DNA of 64,000 bases from NCBI GenBank assembly GCA_905331475.1, contig CAJNYU010002143.1:1-64000 (forward strand), in the 5' to 3' direction. Origin of the DNA: Rotaria socialis (Eukaryota; Rotifera; Eurotatoria; Philodinida; Philodinidae). This document shows, piece after piece, positions 22,462-35,189 of the stretch. The notes under the pieces were generated by a model, which saw only the letters and a program-made list of their open reading frames with translations, had not been told where the DNA came from and ran no database searches. The position numbers and the translations under genes were made by a program. Each line of letters begins with the position of its first letter. Position 1 is the stretch's first letter.

Positions 22462-23606
22462 GCGAGAAAATCATTGAATGATAAGACCATTTTTCTTCTA
22501 CGTGGCATAAAACAACATTCTGCGTGGCTGATACATCAATTGGAAAGATTTGCAGATAAATTACCGCTTGTTAATGTTCTAAAGCATGATTCAGTGTATT
22601 TTCATTTTTGAACATAGAAAAATATTGGATAATAAAGTGCCATTTGTGATTGGTCTTTTATTGGTGCTATTATTTTATGATTGATATATAGTTTATTGAT
22701 AAGATTTTTGACAGATTGGTTTCTCGTTCATGACACAGATGTCATAATATCCTAACACTGGGTATCGTCGACATACCAGTCACGATATGCATTCAAGTGG
22801 ATATCTAAAATGGATACTAAAATGAATACCCACGTTCCTCATATCTGAGGAATTTGAGTGCATTTGGTGTAAGGAGAATGGGTATCCATTTTTATATATC
22901 CCCAGAGCTGAGGAATTTGAGTGCATTTGGTGTAAGGAGAATGGGTATCCATTTTTATATATCCCTAGAGCTGAGGAATTTGAGTGCATCTGGTGTAACG
23001 AGAATGGGTACCGGAAATTTTCTAACTGTCAGGTCCTACTTCAAACAAATTAATATAAGCCAGAATTCAAATAACATGCATGTGACGATCCACAACAACA
23101 CCAACTACGCAGCATGCTGAAGTTTCAACCCGATTTCCTTGAGTGATTTTGATGAAAGTCGTAATAAATTGTTATCAGGTAAAAATGAAGTTCTTCAACG
23201 AACATTTACTTGGAATTGCACGCTATCTGGAATGCTCATTAAACAAATCTGTACATATCGATAAACATTGGCATAAAGCTGACTACATGAATACAATAAA
23301 TTTTAACATAGCATCACGCTTCCTTATTTATAATTATAAAGTCACGTATTTTTATAATAGGGTATCCATTTCCGATACCCATTCTCGTTACACCAAATGC
23401 ACTCAAATTCCTCAGCTCTGAGGATACGTAGATGTCCATCCAACTGGGTATCCTATCTGGGTATTCATCTCGATACCCAAGTTGTGGATATTATGACATC
23501 CCTCGTTCATGATGTTCGAATCGGGTTAGTTTACTACCGCCTAAAACAAGGATCAATAGAAAAACCGATTCAACACTATTCAATATCAAATATGGGTGTC
23601 CGATAA
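22462..23606 (+). pseudogene. Broken gene fragment with a possible SH2-like C-terminal piece
   Basis: An exon-like segment from 22462 follows a TTTCTTAG acceptor (with RGIKQHSAWLIHQLERF and ADKLPLVNVLKHDS). A second begins at about 22715 after GACAG (WFLVHD..) and is cut by the element at 22738-23500. After it the frame resumes as VRIGLVYYRLKQGS and KPIQHYSI, then stops at 23606. The order FLV, then Y-Y-R-L, then I-x-H-Y-x-I weakly recalls an SH2 domain (FLVR..Y.L..HY.I). I would not insist on that. The upstream piece is unrecognised. Confidence 0.35.
22738..23500. mobile_element. 763-bp inverted-repeat element with 11-bp TSD and internal tandem repeats (MULE-like)
   Basis: Left end GATGTCATAATATCC then a TGGGTATCG word; the right end is its inverse (about 30 bp, few mismatches). 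The 11-bp direct repeat CTCGTTCATGA flanks the insertion (22723-22733 and 23502-23512). The left copy is separated from the TIR by four bases. Long TIRs and a 9-11-bp duplication fit Mutator-like elements. Inside, a unit of about 65 bp (GAATTTGAGTGCAT then GGGTATCCATTTTTATAT) is repeated in tandem over about 22845-23010. One inverted partial copy lies at 23361-23420. No transposase is present. Confidence 0.7.
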
Positions 23607-25669
23607 TATTTTTTTAAAAATTGAATGAGAACTTTATATGCTACGTTCTAATGGTTTCAAATAGTATTAGATCTTTTAATTGGATCATTGTACTACCATT
23701 AATCCTAGTACTTATTCATTTTTTTCTGCGTCGGTTGATTGTTCAGCCATAATTTCAAAACTATCATCGTCAAAATAAATAATGGAACAATCTATTGAAT
23801 TGTATTTTCCCAGTGAAATTAAGTTTTGAGCCAAAAATGATTGCTAAAACTTTCAAAACACTACATATCGCATAGAAGATGTGGACTCTTATTTGTTGGC
23901 GATCATCACTATGAAGAAAATTTTTAACTGTTCATTTTTCTCAAGTGAAATTGTTGAACATGTAAAACGTGCTAAGATTTTCAAGCTGATCTTGATTGTT
24001 TTAAATATATCATGGATCTCATGATGGATTTATTTGTTCATGTTAAGTTCGACCGATGTATCTTATAGACTTTAAAAACGACGGCAAAAACTGTATCAAC
24101 TTTAACTCTTGAGTTATCAGGGTTATTTCACATCTGAAATAATTCAAACGAGTTAGCACTACGTGATACTGATGTCACAATTCAAATATGAACAAATTAA
24201 GCTTGAGCTGCGTCAACAGTAGAAATTTTAAAGAACAGCAGAAAATTATCGTCAATTGGTAACATATTTTCAGTAATTGTGAATTATTGATAGAATTTTA
24301 CTGTAGTCTAAAGTCATTTGATCAATGAGAAACATATCTGAAACTAAGTAAACGTTCAAAGATATTTCATTGCATAATAATAATTGAATTCTATATAGTT
24401 AACTAACTAAAATTTATTGTACATGTGAAAATGTCTCGATTGCGAAGTTTTTCTTAGCTTCTCAAACCTTTGAAACCATTAAAATAGCCTCATGATTAGA
24501 ACATTATTGTTTGAAATTCTGAACTATAGAATGCCGAACTTTTTCATTTGATGCAACACTTTTAATTGAAGCCATCATTTAGTTATAGAACATGTTTTTA
24601 CAAGTCATGTATTTCGTGACTGCTATCTTTTTCCAGTACAACATAATTTTGATCTTGCTTTCTGTAATTCATATCAGAGCATTATCTCTAATCGACAGAT
24701 GGTTCTATACATAAGGTTACGAAGACTAATCATATTTAGATCCAATGAATGTTCTTACTACCAAAACTATTTAATAAAAGAAAGCAACTTCATGAAAAAG
24801 TCTAATTTATCTCTGTACACCTTCATAAAGGTAATAGAAGTGATTTTGGCTTTTGTAAAATTGCATTTGTAAACATTGGTGACATTGTTAACTTCGAACT
24901 TTTCATGCGGTTAATTAATTAATTTAATAGTGAAATGATTGATTGAATCTCAATATGATCGATCTGTTTAACTAACAGTGCACAAAATTTTTTTTATTGA
25001 ATCTTGAACTCAATGCTAATCTTGGTGAATATGAATCGAAAGATATTGTTAAGATTTGACAGCATCGCTAGTCAATGGTATTATATTTATTATTGATTTT
25101 GGAATTATTTCCACAATGTAATGCTTAATTTCGCTGGCCAATTTTGTTCTATAGAATCTATAAGCTTGCTGAAAGATTCTCATAAAATATAATACTCTCT
25201 CAAGAACTGCATTTTTTAAATGAATCGAAACTTTTGACATGTATTTCAATGAAAAGTTCCTTCAGCTTTCCATTCTGTTTTGCATAACTAAGATGACTAT
25301 CACTTGCTCGATTTGTGATCAATCATAGAGTATAACATTAATACTACTAACGTGTTGCAGAGAAAGAAAGCAATACATATATTTTTATCCTTCACTACCT
25401 TTTGCCAATATCAAATATTTCATATAAAACAATTAGAAGTTGCACAAAAAAGACGCTATCATATAAAAAGAGAAGTAAATAATTTGCACAAATGAAAAAA
25501 ACAGATATGAACTCAACGTCATGAGAATGAGAAAACACAAGAAAGAAAAAGGACGAATTTGTCATCAAAGAAGTAGATCATTTTGATGGAATGTTTGAGA
25601 GCACAAATATACAAAAAAAAGTGAAAAATGAAGATGAGAGATTTGATAATAAAAACAAAAATGATATTT
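23607..25669. other. Intergenic, 2 kb
   Basis: No supported gene, inverted repeat or RNA. It contains the 3' flank of the Na,K-ATPase beta gene on its right side. Confidence 0.5.
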
Positions 25670-26853
25670 TCATTCAACAATTAATTCAAAATGAACGCTT
25701 CCACGTCTAAATTCAAGACTATCACTATGATCAATATTTTGTGCATAAGCACGACATTCAACATTAATTAAAACATTCGTTTCAATTTTTTTAAAATGAA
25801 CAAAAACTAATGGACTTCGGTAACCATCTTGATTGACAAATGGAAAAAAATTACGATGAAACCCACCTATTCTTGTTGTATTCATTTGAGAAAAATATTC
25901 TATTTCATATATAAAATCTCGATCGACATCGTTTTCTCCATTACATTCAACTAATACATAATCAGAAAATTCACTGTCCCATAAAGCTAAATATTTGAAA
26001 TAGTACAATGAAATTATTTCATTTATTTATATTTAATCACTTTACCTTTAAATTGCTCGGGTACTTCAGCAGCATTTTGATATGTAATTGGTTCCCAATC
26101 ATAAATTTTATTAAGTTTTAAAAGAACACATGGGCGACCAAAATTGTATTCAAAATTTCGCTGTGTAACACATGGTGTTTGACGGTTTCGAAACATATTA
26201 ATATCAAAACGACATGATTTTCCTTCATAAAATTGTGGACGAAGTTTGTTAATGGGCACTCCACTGCAATCGATGGCTCGTTGATATCGAGAATCAACTT
26301 CTGTATAATAAGCTAGAAATTCATCGAGTTGATTTTTATATGCACTCCAACCATGATGATAGCCCGATGACTCAGGATGTGATGAACGATATTTTATTAA
26401 AGTTTTTTGAACACTTATTTGAGGACGAAAGCCAAGACCTTTAATATAAAAAAAAATTATTTAAGAAAAAATAGTCGTTCTTTCTGTATTTATTTTACCT
26501 GGATTCGGTCGAGATGTATCCAAAGCAATAGCACTTGAATTTCCTCTATATGGTGGTATACGTTTATCAACAATAGCCATAAAAATACCAACAAACGATG
26601 CAAATATACCAGCCATAAACATGCACCATACAAAATAGAAAAGAGCTATTTTTGCCCATGCTAAACCATCTCTTCCACAAACTTCACGATATTTCGAATT
26701 ATAACACCAAAGACGAAAATTATGCCATTCTTCATCCCATGTTAATTCATCATCTTTAACAATTATTTCTTCTTTATTTAATGCTAATTTATCTGACGTT
26801 GACAATGGATAGGATTTCACAGATGCTGACATATATGTTGAGTCAACAGCCAT
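25670..26853 (-). CDS. ATP1B: Na+/K+-transporting ATPase beta subunit (354 aa, 3 exons)
   Basis: Exons 26853-26499, 26438-26046 and 25986-25670; introns 60 and 59 bp, phase consistent. Type II membrane topology: cytosolic N-terminus of about 65 residues, WHNFRLWCYNSKYREVCGRDGLAW as in beta subunits (split here by nothing; residues about 43-66), then one membrane helix (about 67-95). The ectodomain carries the PGLGFRP motif, conserved cysteines (AIDCSG, KSCRF, GRPCVLLKLNKI, VECNGE, VECRAYAQNI) and the YFSQM..F.PFVNQ region. It ends in an Ig-like beta strand, VHFELIVE. It pairs with the alpha subunit, is needed for its folding and delivery to the plasma membrane, and tunes K+ affinity. It could equally pair with an H,K-ATPase alpha. 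Start chosen because the 26853 ATG precedes a typical N-terminus. Confidence 0.93.
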
Positions 26854-28492
26854 CTCTCAGATTAAACAAATTATTTTATTAAAAAAAAATTCTTATAAAC
26901 AAGAAAACGAATAGAGCAATGCTCAATGTTAATTTACAGCAACATTATTGCAGTCAAAAGGACTCCGAAAATTAAATACGATTAGTCATATAGAAGAGGG
27001 CGCTAGTGAACATCAATTTCAGCAAAAATAGAACCGAATTCTTGGTTTCTTTTCTCCCGTGGTGTCAAAGATGGGAGGCTGGTGATTGATCTGTACTTGA
27101 GATGTGCCGGAACTTTTTAAAGATGTTTTATCAATCTATAAGTGATTTTTTGTATGAAGCAATCTCCTGTTGTGTATGGTCAATAGTCTTTTGTTGAAGA
27201 AAACTATAATCAATCATCAACGAAACTGAAATTGAACACTTGAACTATTCTTGTAAATAACACTATCTTGAGATTAAACGAATGATGTTATAAATCAAAA
27301 CCTAGACAGATGAAATCATTTTGATTAAGGAAATATTAAGATATTAAACACATTGGCATACTGAAGAAAGCGTCATAGAAATAAGACAACAGTATAAGTG
27401 TATCAGCCAAAATAGTTTATTGATTTTGTTTTAGACAGCTTATTAATATGGAAATGTATAATTAAGAAAAAGGAAAAGAAGAAGTTTTTCTTTTTTTTCA
27501 TATAAATTCGATTTGGAGATCAGAACTATCTGGAGGTTGTGTATGCCAAAAAGACACTGGAAAATGAATTTCTCAAGCAACTTGTGGGAAGAAAGAACTC
27601 CTAGGAGGTCTGTGTGAAATTTCGATCTTGATCAGGGAATTATACGAAGGGGTGCTCTCCCAAAATAATAGTAGTTGTACTTAAGATAAAATTCAAACTT
27701 TGACTATCGATTACTAACTGCCGATGAAATTCTTCAAATTTTCCTTTTTTCACCATAGAACTCGAATTCCTAGGAAGGAAAATTTTATATTTTCCTTTTT
27801 CCTAATTATGTATGAAATGCCTTGTACTTGAATAAGTTCTAAAGTATTTGGGGATAAATCTTATACGTTTCATCAGTATATACAGGGTGTGGGTTTAAGT
27901 ATATATACATATATATATATATGATGAAACATTATCATAAGTAGCAGATTCTCTAGAAGTAAATATATCTTATGAGAAAAACAAATTCTGTTAACGATTC
28001 TAAATGTATCGAAAAACTTCAACAATTTACACACAGAATGATGTTGATGGAATACAATCCCTATGATTGAAAAATATAATATTTATTTTCGACCTACTCT
28101 TACAGTTTATGGTATTACTTTTGGTTTCATAATTTAGTAAATCATTATTCATGTCAGATTCTTCAAATAGTTATATTGCTATTTAAAAAAATTAAAATGA
28201 TTATTTCCATAGTAAGTTATCTTTTTACTTGTAGACATATAATATCGACGTTTACAAAAGGGATATCAAAACACAAAGGAAAACTATTTTGTCCTATATA
28301 CATCCATACTAGAAAATAACTATGTTCTTTTTATGCATGCATTACTTGAGTAGTATCCTTATCGTTGTCAATGGTTGCTCTTGTCTTATTGTTTGTTAGA
28401 CATCCTTCTATATACGTGTATTTGTATAGGAATTATTCGTTTTCTCTTTGCTTCTTACATTTACCACGATTGATATTATCGAAGCAATAAAA
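26854..28492. other. Intergenic, divergent promoters
   Basis: Lies between the minus-strand ATPase beta and the plus-strand acid phosphatase. A CAGGGTGTGGGT word followed by a (TA)n tract is present at 27884-27921 without a partner. No other feature supported. Confidence 0.45.
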
Positions 28493-30236
28493 ATGTCTCC
28501 ATCGGTTGCTGTTGTTGTTAGTCTTCTTCTTTCTGTATTCAATCCAGCTAATTTTGCTCGTCAACTCATTGGTACTCACATAGTAAGCTAAAATATGGAC
28601 TATATATTTAAGTAATTTATACGATGCCTTAGTTATTTCGTCATGGGGAACGATCACCGACAATGTTATATCCGTCGGACCCAAATGATTTATCTTTTTG
28701 GTCCAATGGACTCGGTTCGTTAACAGTCCGTGGAAAGTTTCAACATATTCATCTTGGTCAATATTTTCGAGAACGTTATTCAACGTTGTTGAATTCTACT
28801 TATGTTGCATCAGAAGTAATTGTTTCATTTAATATTTTTTTAAATCCTATTTGAAGCTTTAGATTTTTGTCCGAAGTTCTGACTATGATCGAACGTTAAT
28901 GTCTGCCTATTTAACTTTACTCGGTCTTTACCCGGCATCAAATATCAATATCTCGATCGATTCTTTAGTTTCGATTAATACTTGGCCAGAAAATCTTCCA
29001 TGGCAGCCCATTCCTGTTCATACAGTACCAAACTCAATGGACACTGTTAGTGGATTCCAATCACTGATATTTCTCTTAAAGTATAATTTCTCTTGATTTT
29101 GTCAGTTATTAGGTGTTAGTGATTGCGCTCAGTATACAGCACTAGTAAAACAAATGAAAAAGAGTGAACGAATTCAAAATATTAATAGTCAATTTCGAGT
29201 GAGATCGTTTTTTTATTCATCATTTTAAAAAAATGAATTAATTCGTTTTTAATCAGGATTTATTTGAATATCTTGAAAAAAATACGAAGCAACCAGTATC
29301 GGATCTATTTGATGCATGGGCTATTTCTGATACTGTCTTAATCGAAGTAAATAAATTATTTTCGATTTATTATGTTTAATCACAATGAAAGAATTTTTTT
29401 TATTTTGTCAGAAATCTTATAATATTGCACCATTATGGGCCACTCCAGCTGTTATTCACCAACTTCAATATATATCCGATATAGCAGCTTATCACCTCAT
29501 GTTTATGTCTGAAATTAATCGTCTACGCGGTGGTTCGTTCTTATAAAGTAGCATTAATGATTCTTTTATTATATTAAATATAATCTCGTCGATAGGTCCA
29601 TTACTACGTGATATATTAGAAAATATTGAAGATTTAATATTGAATAAATCGAAAAGGCGAAAAGCTAAAATTTATTCAGGAGTATGTATCAGCGCAATAT
29701 GAGAGGACATTTTCGATTGACTGATAAATTATTTAGCATGAAACAATAATCGCGGCTATTCTCTCATTTTTGGGCATTAATTATCCACATCAACCTCCTC
29801 TCGCCAGTGCACTCTTCTTTGATCTTTATCGACTAGGTAGATGTTCTAAGTTATTATTCAAGAAACATATAAAGGTATTGCGTAGATAACGATTCATATG
29901 GTATTCAACTCGAATATCTCAACATGACCAACGGTCGGACAGCATATCCAATTCAATTACCTGGTAAGAAACAAAATATAACATAAATGATACTATTGAT
30001 ACGTATAGGATGTGAAAATACTATCTGTTCGATAGCAACACTAAAACAATTGCTTGAAGATCGATTACCAAAAGATATGAACGAAGAATGTCAAATTTAT
30101 TTAACAAATGGTAAATGAAACTTTTCATATTATTAATTGATATTTTTTCTATTTAGGCTTGGTCTCTTCGTATGACCTATGTTCACCTTTTATACTATTT
30201 TTCACAATATTTACTATTCTACTTCATTTTAAATAA
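28493..30236 (+). CDS. Histidine acid phosphatase, lysosomal/prostatic type, membrane-anchored (401 aa, 11 exons)
   Basis: Exons 28493-28582, 28633-28815, 28863-29045, 29106-29198, 29257-29346, 29412-29532, 29596-29681, 29737-29836, 29886-29963, 30009-30110 and 30157-30236; introns 45-63 bp, all in phase. Residues 1-20 are a signal peptide (SPSVAVVVSLLLSVFNPA). LFRHGERSP (about 31-39) is the phosphohistidine loop with the nucleophilic His. VRSSDYDRTLMSA and PWQPIPVHTVP match ACP2/ACPP. The distal acid/base motif, usually HD, reads HE (GHETIIAA) and follows an exon junction. Cysteines (DCAQY, GCENTICS) fit family disulphides. The last exon is hydrophobic (CSPFILFFTIFTILLHF), giving a C-terminal membrane anchor as in lysosomal ACP2 and TMPase. 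It hydrolyses phosphomonoesters at acid pH in the lysosome or at the cell surface. Confidence 0.9.
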
Positions 30237-30912
30237 ATGACGCTTTTCATGTCTCAAAAGATACGTCTGGATTCGAAAGTGTTTTTATAGATTAGATGAT
30301 AATTAAAAAAACAACTTGTTGACGATGACGAGAAATAGGAAGATATCTGGTTTCATTGCCAGAGCATCAGACTGCTTTGCAGTAGAGCAAAATAAGCATG
30401 AAGGTGTCTGAATCTGAACTTTTTCTCCGCGCCCACCCATCTTGGTTCGTTCTGAAAGATCTCACACAAAGCGAGCATTAATAAACATATATGAGACTAA
30501 AAGAATGGTTCCACCACATTGCTGCATTATAGATGCGCCAAAAGACAATTGAGAACATTATAGATCAACTATCATCAACAGCATCTGTCATACCAACGAT
30601 ACACGAAAGCGTTAAAAAACACATTGATGTACTCATAGCTACATAAAACAGATCTAATACGTATAAAAAAAAGCCGAAGTGTTGTATATAGTAACGTTAA
30701 TTCTGCTAGCCAGAAGTCATGGCCAATATTTAGCTTATTAATACGTGAGAAAGGGAAAAGTTTAATAGAAACAGTATTTCTACAAGGTGAAAGAAGATCT
30801 AGATACGAATAGTCATGGATAACAAAAATAACTACACATACAGTTAGCTACATATTTATGTATGTATACATAATGTGATAGTCGGATAGTCTATATGACG
30901 AAAGGAGTATAC
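30237..30912. other. Intergenic between convergent genes
   Basis: No feature beyond the expected 3' UTRs of the acid phosphatase (plus) and the polyserase (minus). Confidence 0.5.
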
Positions 30913-33900
30913 CTAGTGAATTAACTGAAACACAACGACGAAGAAACTTCCACATATACCAAAATAGCTATTAGGATTATTAGCAGCGTTATTGGTCGTT
31001 GTATTATTTGAAAATGTAGTTGTATTACTGGTAGTAGGAGCTGTAGAAGTTTTAAAAGAAGATAATGTTGTAGCATTACTTTGATTTATAACTTCTTCGA
31101 TCCAATCATAAAATGCAGCAAGCCGTGTAAAAACACTTTGATAGCCTACTGACGCACATCCATTCATCATATATGAAGAAATGCCAACTTGTTCCCAACG
31201 ATCACCTAACCACTCGAAAATTGGACCACCAGAATCACCTATTATAAAAGAAAAGACATGTTGAAAGATACGACGAACTCCATTTACTCAAAATTGAAAT
31301 AGAATGACATACCATAGCATATTCCTAGATTAAGAAAATGACAGAAAAAAGATAACACTGCTATCAAAATAAATTTTAGGAAATTCTTACCTTTACCACC
31401 TTCGTATACTCCGCCACAAAATTGTACAGTAACATGTCCGATAGATCTTGCACATGTCGAATCGTTGTGATGAATTGTACGGATATACAATTGTTGTAGC
31501 AACTGAGGTTTGATGTTAGCGGGTCTATTCGCAGCACCCCAACCGACAACAGCCAGTTTGGATCCATTCGATGGATACGCCATGATATTTTCTGATGAAT
31601 TCATTCGAAGTGGACGACAGGTTTGTGTAATAAATGGATTTGTATCAAGATCAAGAGGTTCACTCAAATGAAGTATAGCGATATCGTTTTTAAACAAATC
31701 TTGCTGTCCAGCATATTCAGGATGGATGAAAATTTGATCAACACGTCGTATGGTTTGATTGATTTCTGTTAGATTATGAATTCCAGCAGCAATAGTAATA
31801 TTTTGTGACAATACTGAAGATAGATTTATTTTATCAACACAATGAGCAGCCGTAAGAATATAATAACTGTTTAAAATAGTTCCACCACAACAATGGGTTG
31901 TAAAATTGCCATTATTAAGACAATCATATCGGAGAGATACAATCATCGACCAACTGTATGGAACAGCTTCACCACCACCAATTATTCTTAATGATGAAAA
32001 AGCAACGTTTACTTTACTACATCCACATGACGTATTCCTATTATTACAACTGTAAACATTTGGTGGGCGATAGGCAATTGTTGTTGTAGTTGTTGTATAA
32101 TTGCTTGGGTTTATTATCCATTCGATCCAATCATGAAAAGAAGCAAGTCTGGTGTAAACACTTGGGTAGCCATAGGATGCGCAACCTCTTACTACATAAG
32201 AAGCTATACCAACTTGTTCCCAATGGTCATCTAACCATTGCATGACTGGTCCACCCGAATCACCTAATAAGAAAATCAACAAGAAAAATATTCAATTGAT
32301 CAATCTGATTCAGTTTATCATACCATTGCATGGGCCTAAAAAGGAAATGTGTGAATAAATATACTGTGGTTTAATTACGCTATACATATAAAAGAAAACT
32401 ATTTACCTTTAGTATCATCGTACACTCCAGCGCAAAATTGTACATCAACATAACCAATATATTGTGCACATGTCGGATGTATATGATGAATTGCATAAAT
32501 ATTCAATTGCTGCAACAGTTGAGGTTTTATATTAAAAGGTCTATTTAAAAGACCCCAGCCGACAACAGCCAGTTTGGATCCATTCGATGGATATTGCCTA
32601 ATATCTTCCTGGGTGTATACGCGGGATGACCGACAAGTTCGACTAAGACGTGAATTTGTATCAAGATCAAGAGGTTCGCTCAAATGAAGTATAGCGATAT
32701 CGTTTTTAAACATATCTGCTAAGCCAGTATAATCAGAATGAATGAAAATTTGATCAATGCGTCGTATGGTTTGATTGATTTCTGTTAGATTATGAATTCC
32801 AGCAGCAATAGTAATATTTTGTGACAATACTGAAGATAGATTTATTTTATCAACACAATGAGCAGCCGTAAGAATATAATAACTGTTTAAAATAGTTCCA
32901 CCACAACAATGGGTTGTAAAATTGCCATTATTAAGACAATCATATCGGAGAGATACAATCATCGACCAACTGTATGGAACAGCTTCACCACCACCAATTA
33001 TTCTTAATGATGAAAAAGCAACGTTTACTTTACTACATCCACATGACGTATTCCTATTATTACAACTGTAAACATTTGGTGGGCGATAGGCAATTGTTGT
33101 TGTAGTTGTTGTATAATTGCTTGGGTTTATTATCCATTCGATCCAATCATGAAAAGAAGCAAGTCTGGTGTAAACACTTGGGTAGCCATAGGATGCGCAA
33201 CCTCTTACTACATAAGAAGCTATACCAACTTGTTCCCAATGGTCATCTAACCATTGCATGACTGGTCCACCCGAATCACCTAATAAGAAAATCAACAAGA
33301 AAAATATTCAATTGATCAATCTGATTCAGTTTATCATACCATTGCATGGGCCTAAAAAGGAAATGTGTGAATAAATATACTGTGGTTTAATTACGCTATA
33401 CATATAAAAGAAAACTATTTACCTTTAGTATCATCGTACACTCCAGCGCAAAATTGTACATCAACATAACCAATATATTGTGCACATGTCGGATGTATAT
33501 GATGAATTGCATAAATATTCAATTGCTGCAACAGTTGAGGTTTTATATTAAAAGGTCTATTTAAAAGACCCCAGCCGACAACAGCCAGTTTGGATCCATT
33601 CGATGGATATTGCCTAATATCTTCCTGGGTGTATACGCGGGATGACCGACAAGTTCGACTAAGACGTGAATTTGTATCAAGATCAAGAGGTTCGCTCAAA
33701 TGAAGTATAGCGATATCGTTTTTAAACATATCTGCTAAGCCAGTATAATCAGAATGAATGAAAATTTGATCAATGCGTCGTATGGTTTGATTGATTTCTG
33801 TTAGATTATGAATTCCAGCAGCAATAGTAATATTTTGTGACAATACTGAAGATAGATTTATTTTATCAACACAATGAGCAGCCGTAAGAATATAATAACT

Positions 33901-35189
33901 GTTTAAAATCGTTCCACCACAGCAATGAGTTGTAAAATTACCATTATTAAGGCAATCATATCGGAGAGATACAATCATCGACCAACTGTATGGAATTGCT
34001 TCCTCGCCGCCAACAATTCTCGTAGTTGTTAATGCAACATTATTAAAACCACATCCACATAATGTATTATTCTTACTACATCTATAAACAGATAATGGAC
34101 GATTGATGGTTGTTATTGCTGTTGTTATTGCTGTTGCTGTAGCTGTTGCTGCCGTCGTTATGGCTGTAGAATTCCTTTGATTCATAACTCTTTCGATCCA
34201 ATCATAGTACGCAGTAATTCGTGTAAAAATCATTTGATGATTAGCTGATTCACAATTGTCTAACCCATACGAAACGATACCAACTTGCTCCCATCGATCA
34301 CCGATCCATCGAAGTATTGGACCACCGGAGTCGCCTACTTATTTAAATCTAGATAAAAAAGACAGCAATGAAAATTACTCCCTACTCACCCATGCATGTT
34401 CCTTAAGCGAAAATTAAAAAATGTTCAAGAATAATATGAAATTTTTGAATCATACAAATTACCTTTGCAGTCTTCGTACCGTCCTGCGCAAAATTGTGTT
34501 TCAATATGGTTAATAGATGCGGCACACGACGAATGATTATGATGTATTGATATAAGAGTTGCCTGTTGTAGTATATCGCGTGCAGTAGAATTTAAAGTCG
34601 TACGAAAATTCCATCCAATCACAACAAGAGAACTATTGGATGGTGGATATTTCGTGATATCATTGGTGGAATTCGATTGGGATGGTAAACAGGTGCGAGC
34701 AATTAATAAGTTCGTCGAAAAATCAAGTGATTCAGTTAAATGAAGTATGGCAATATCATTTCTGAATCCATTTACATGTGCTGTCCAATTAGGATGAATA
34801 AAAATTTGGTCAACTTTTCTAATTGTTTGACACTGTTGAGATCGACTATAAATGCCAGTAGCAATAGTAATTTTACCGAGTAAGAGACTAGATTCATTTA
34901 TGTTTTCAACACAATGAGCAGCTGTGAGTATATATGAATCACTTAAGATAGTACCGCTACAACAATGAGTGGAGACATTCCCATTATTAAGACAATCATA
35001 TCTTAATGATACAATCATTGGCCAACTGTGCGGAACTGCATCTTCGCCGTTCGCGATATGCACATTCATCTCAACATTTTTCAGGCCACAGCCACATAGA
35101 ACCAATCGTTGATTACACTCATAGTAAGATGTCACAAATGGTACCCAAATGAAAACTAGTAAAAGTATTCTAATAAATCGAAATTCCAT
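30913..35189 (-). CDS. Polyserase: secreted/GPI-anchored protein with four tandem chymotrypsin-fold protease domains (1252 aa, 9 exons)
   Basis: Exons 35189-34463, 34401-34390, 34334-33423, 33351-33340, 33279-32407, 32335-32324, 32263-31391, 31324-31313 and 31238-30913; all junctions phase 1, introns 55-74 bp. A signal peptide (LLLVFIWVPFVTS) opens the protein. Four S1 domains follow, each with TAAHC, NDIAILHL and, over a 12-nt microexon, GDSGGP; domain 1 has H92, D145 and S249. The exon carrying each catalytic serine runs straight into a Thr/Asn-rich linker, a CxxxxxxCGC segment and the next domain's (I/V)(I/V)GGxEA start, so the domains are fused in one chain. The residue at chymotrypsin position 189 is Gly in all four, and 216 is Val in domains 2-3 (SYVVRGC), suggesting elastase-like preference for small side chains. 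The C-terminus is Thr/Asn-rich, then a hydrophobic tail (GICGSFFVVVFQLIH), like a GPI signal. All triads are intact. Exons agree so well that separate genes are unlikely. Confidence 0.82.
31742..33908 (-). repeat. Near-identical 1,016-bp direct tandem duplication inside the polyserase gene
   Basis: Sequence from about 31742-32892 matches about 32758-33908 with a constant offset of 1,016 bp, including introns and the 12-nt microexon. Identity runs from mid-exon to mid-exon and ends sharply (for example at about 33909, where GTTCCACCACAGCAATGAG differs from the other copy). Such a pattern fits unequal crossing-over between adjacent protease domains that added one domain, or very recent gene conversion. 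Confidence 0.85.

Noticed and set aside
22840-23010. CRISPR-like array
   Set aside because: Units of about 65 bp are contiguous without unique spacers and lie inside an inverted-repeat element of a eukaryotic genome.
23510-23525. tRNA T-loop-like GTTCGAATC
   Set aside because: No acceptor stem, D-arm or anticodon arm can be folded around it. It belongs to the coding-like fragment.
30913-35189. Four separate tandem trypsin genes
   Set aside because: No start codon, signal peptide or stop occurs between domains. The Ser exon of each domain reads into the next domain in frame.
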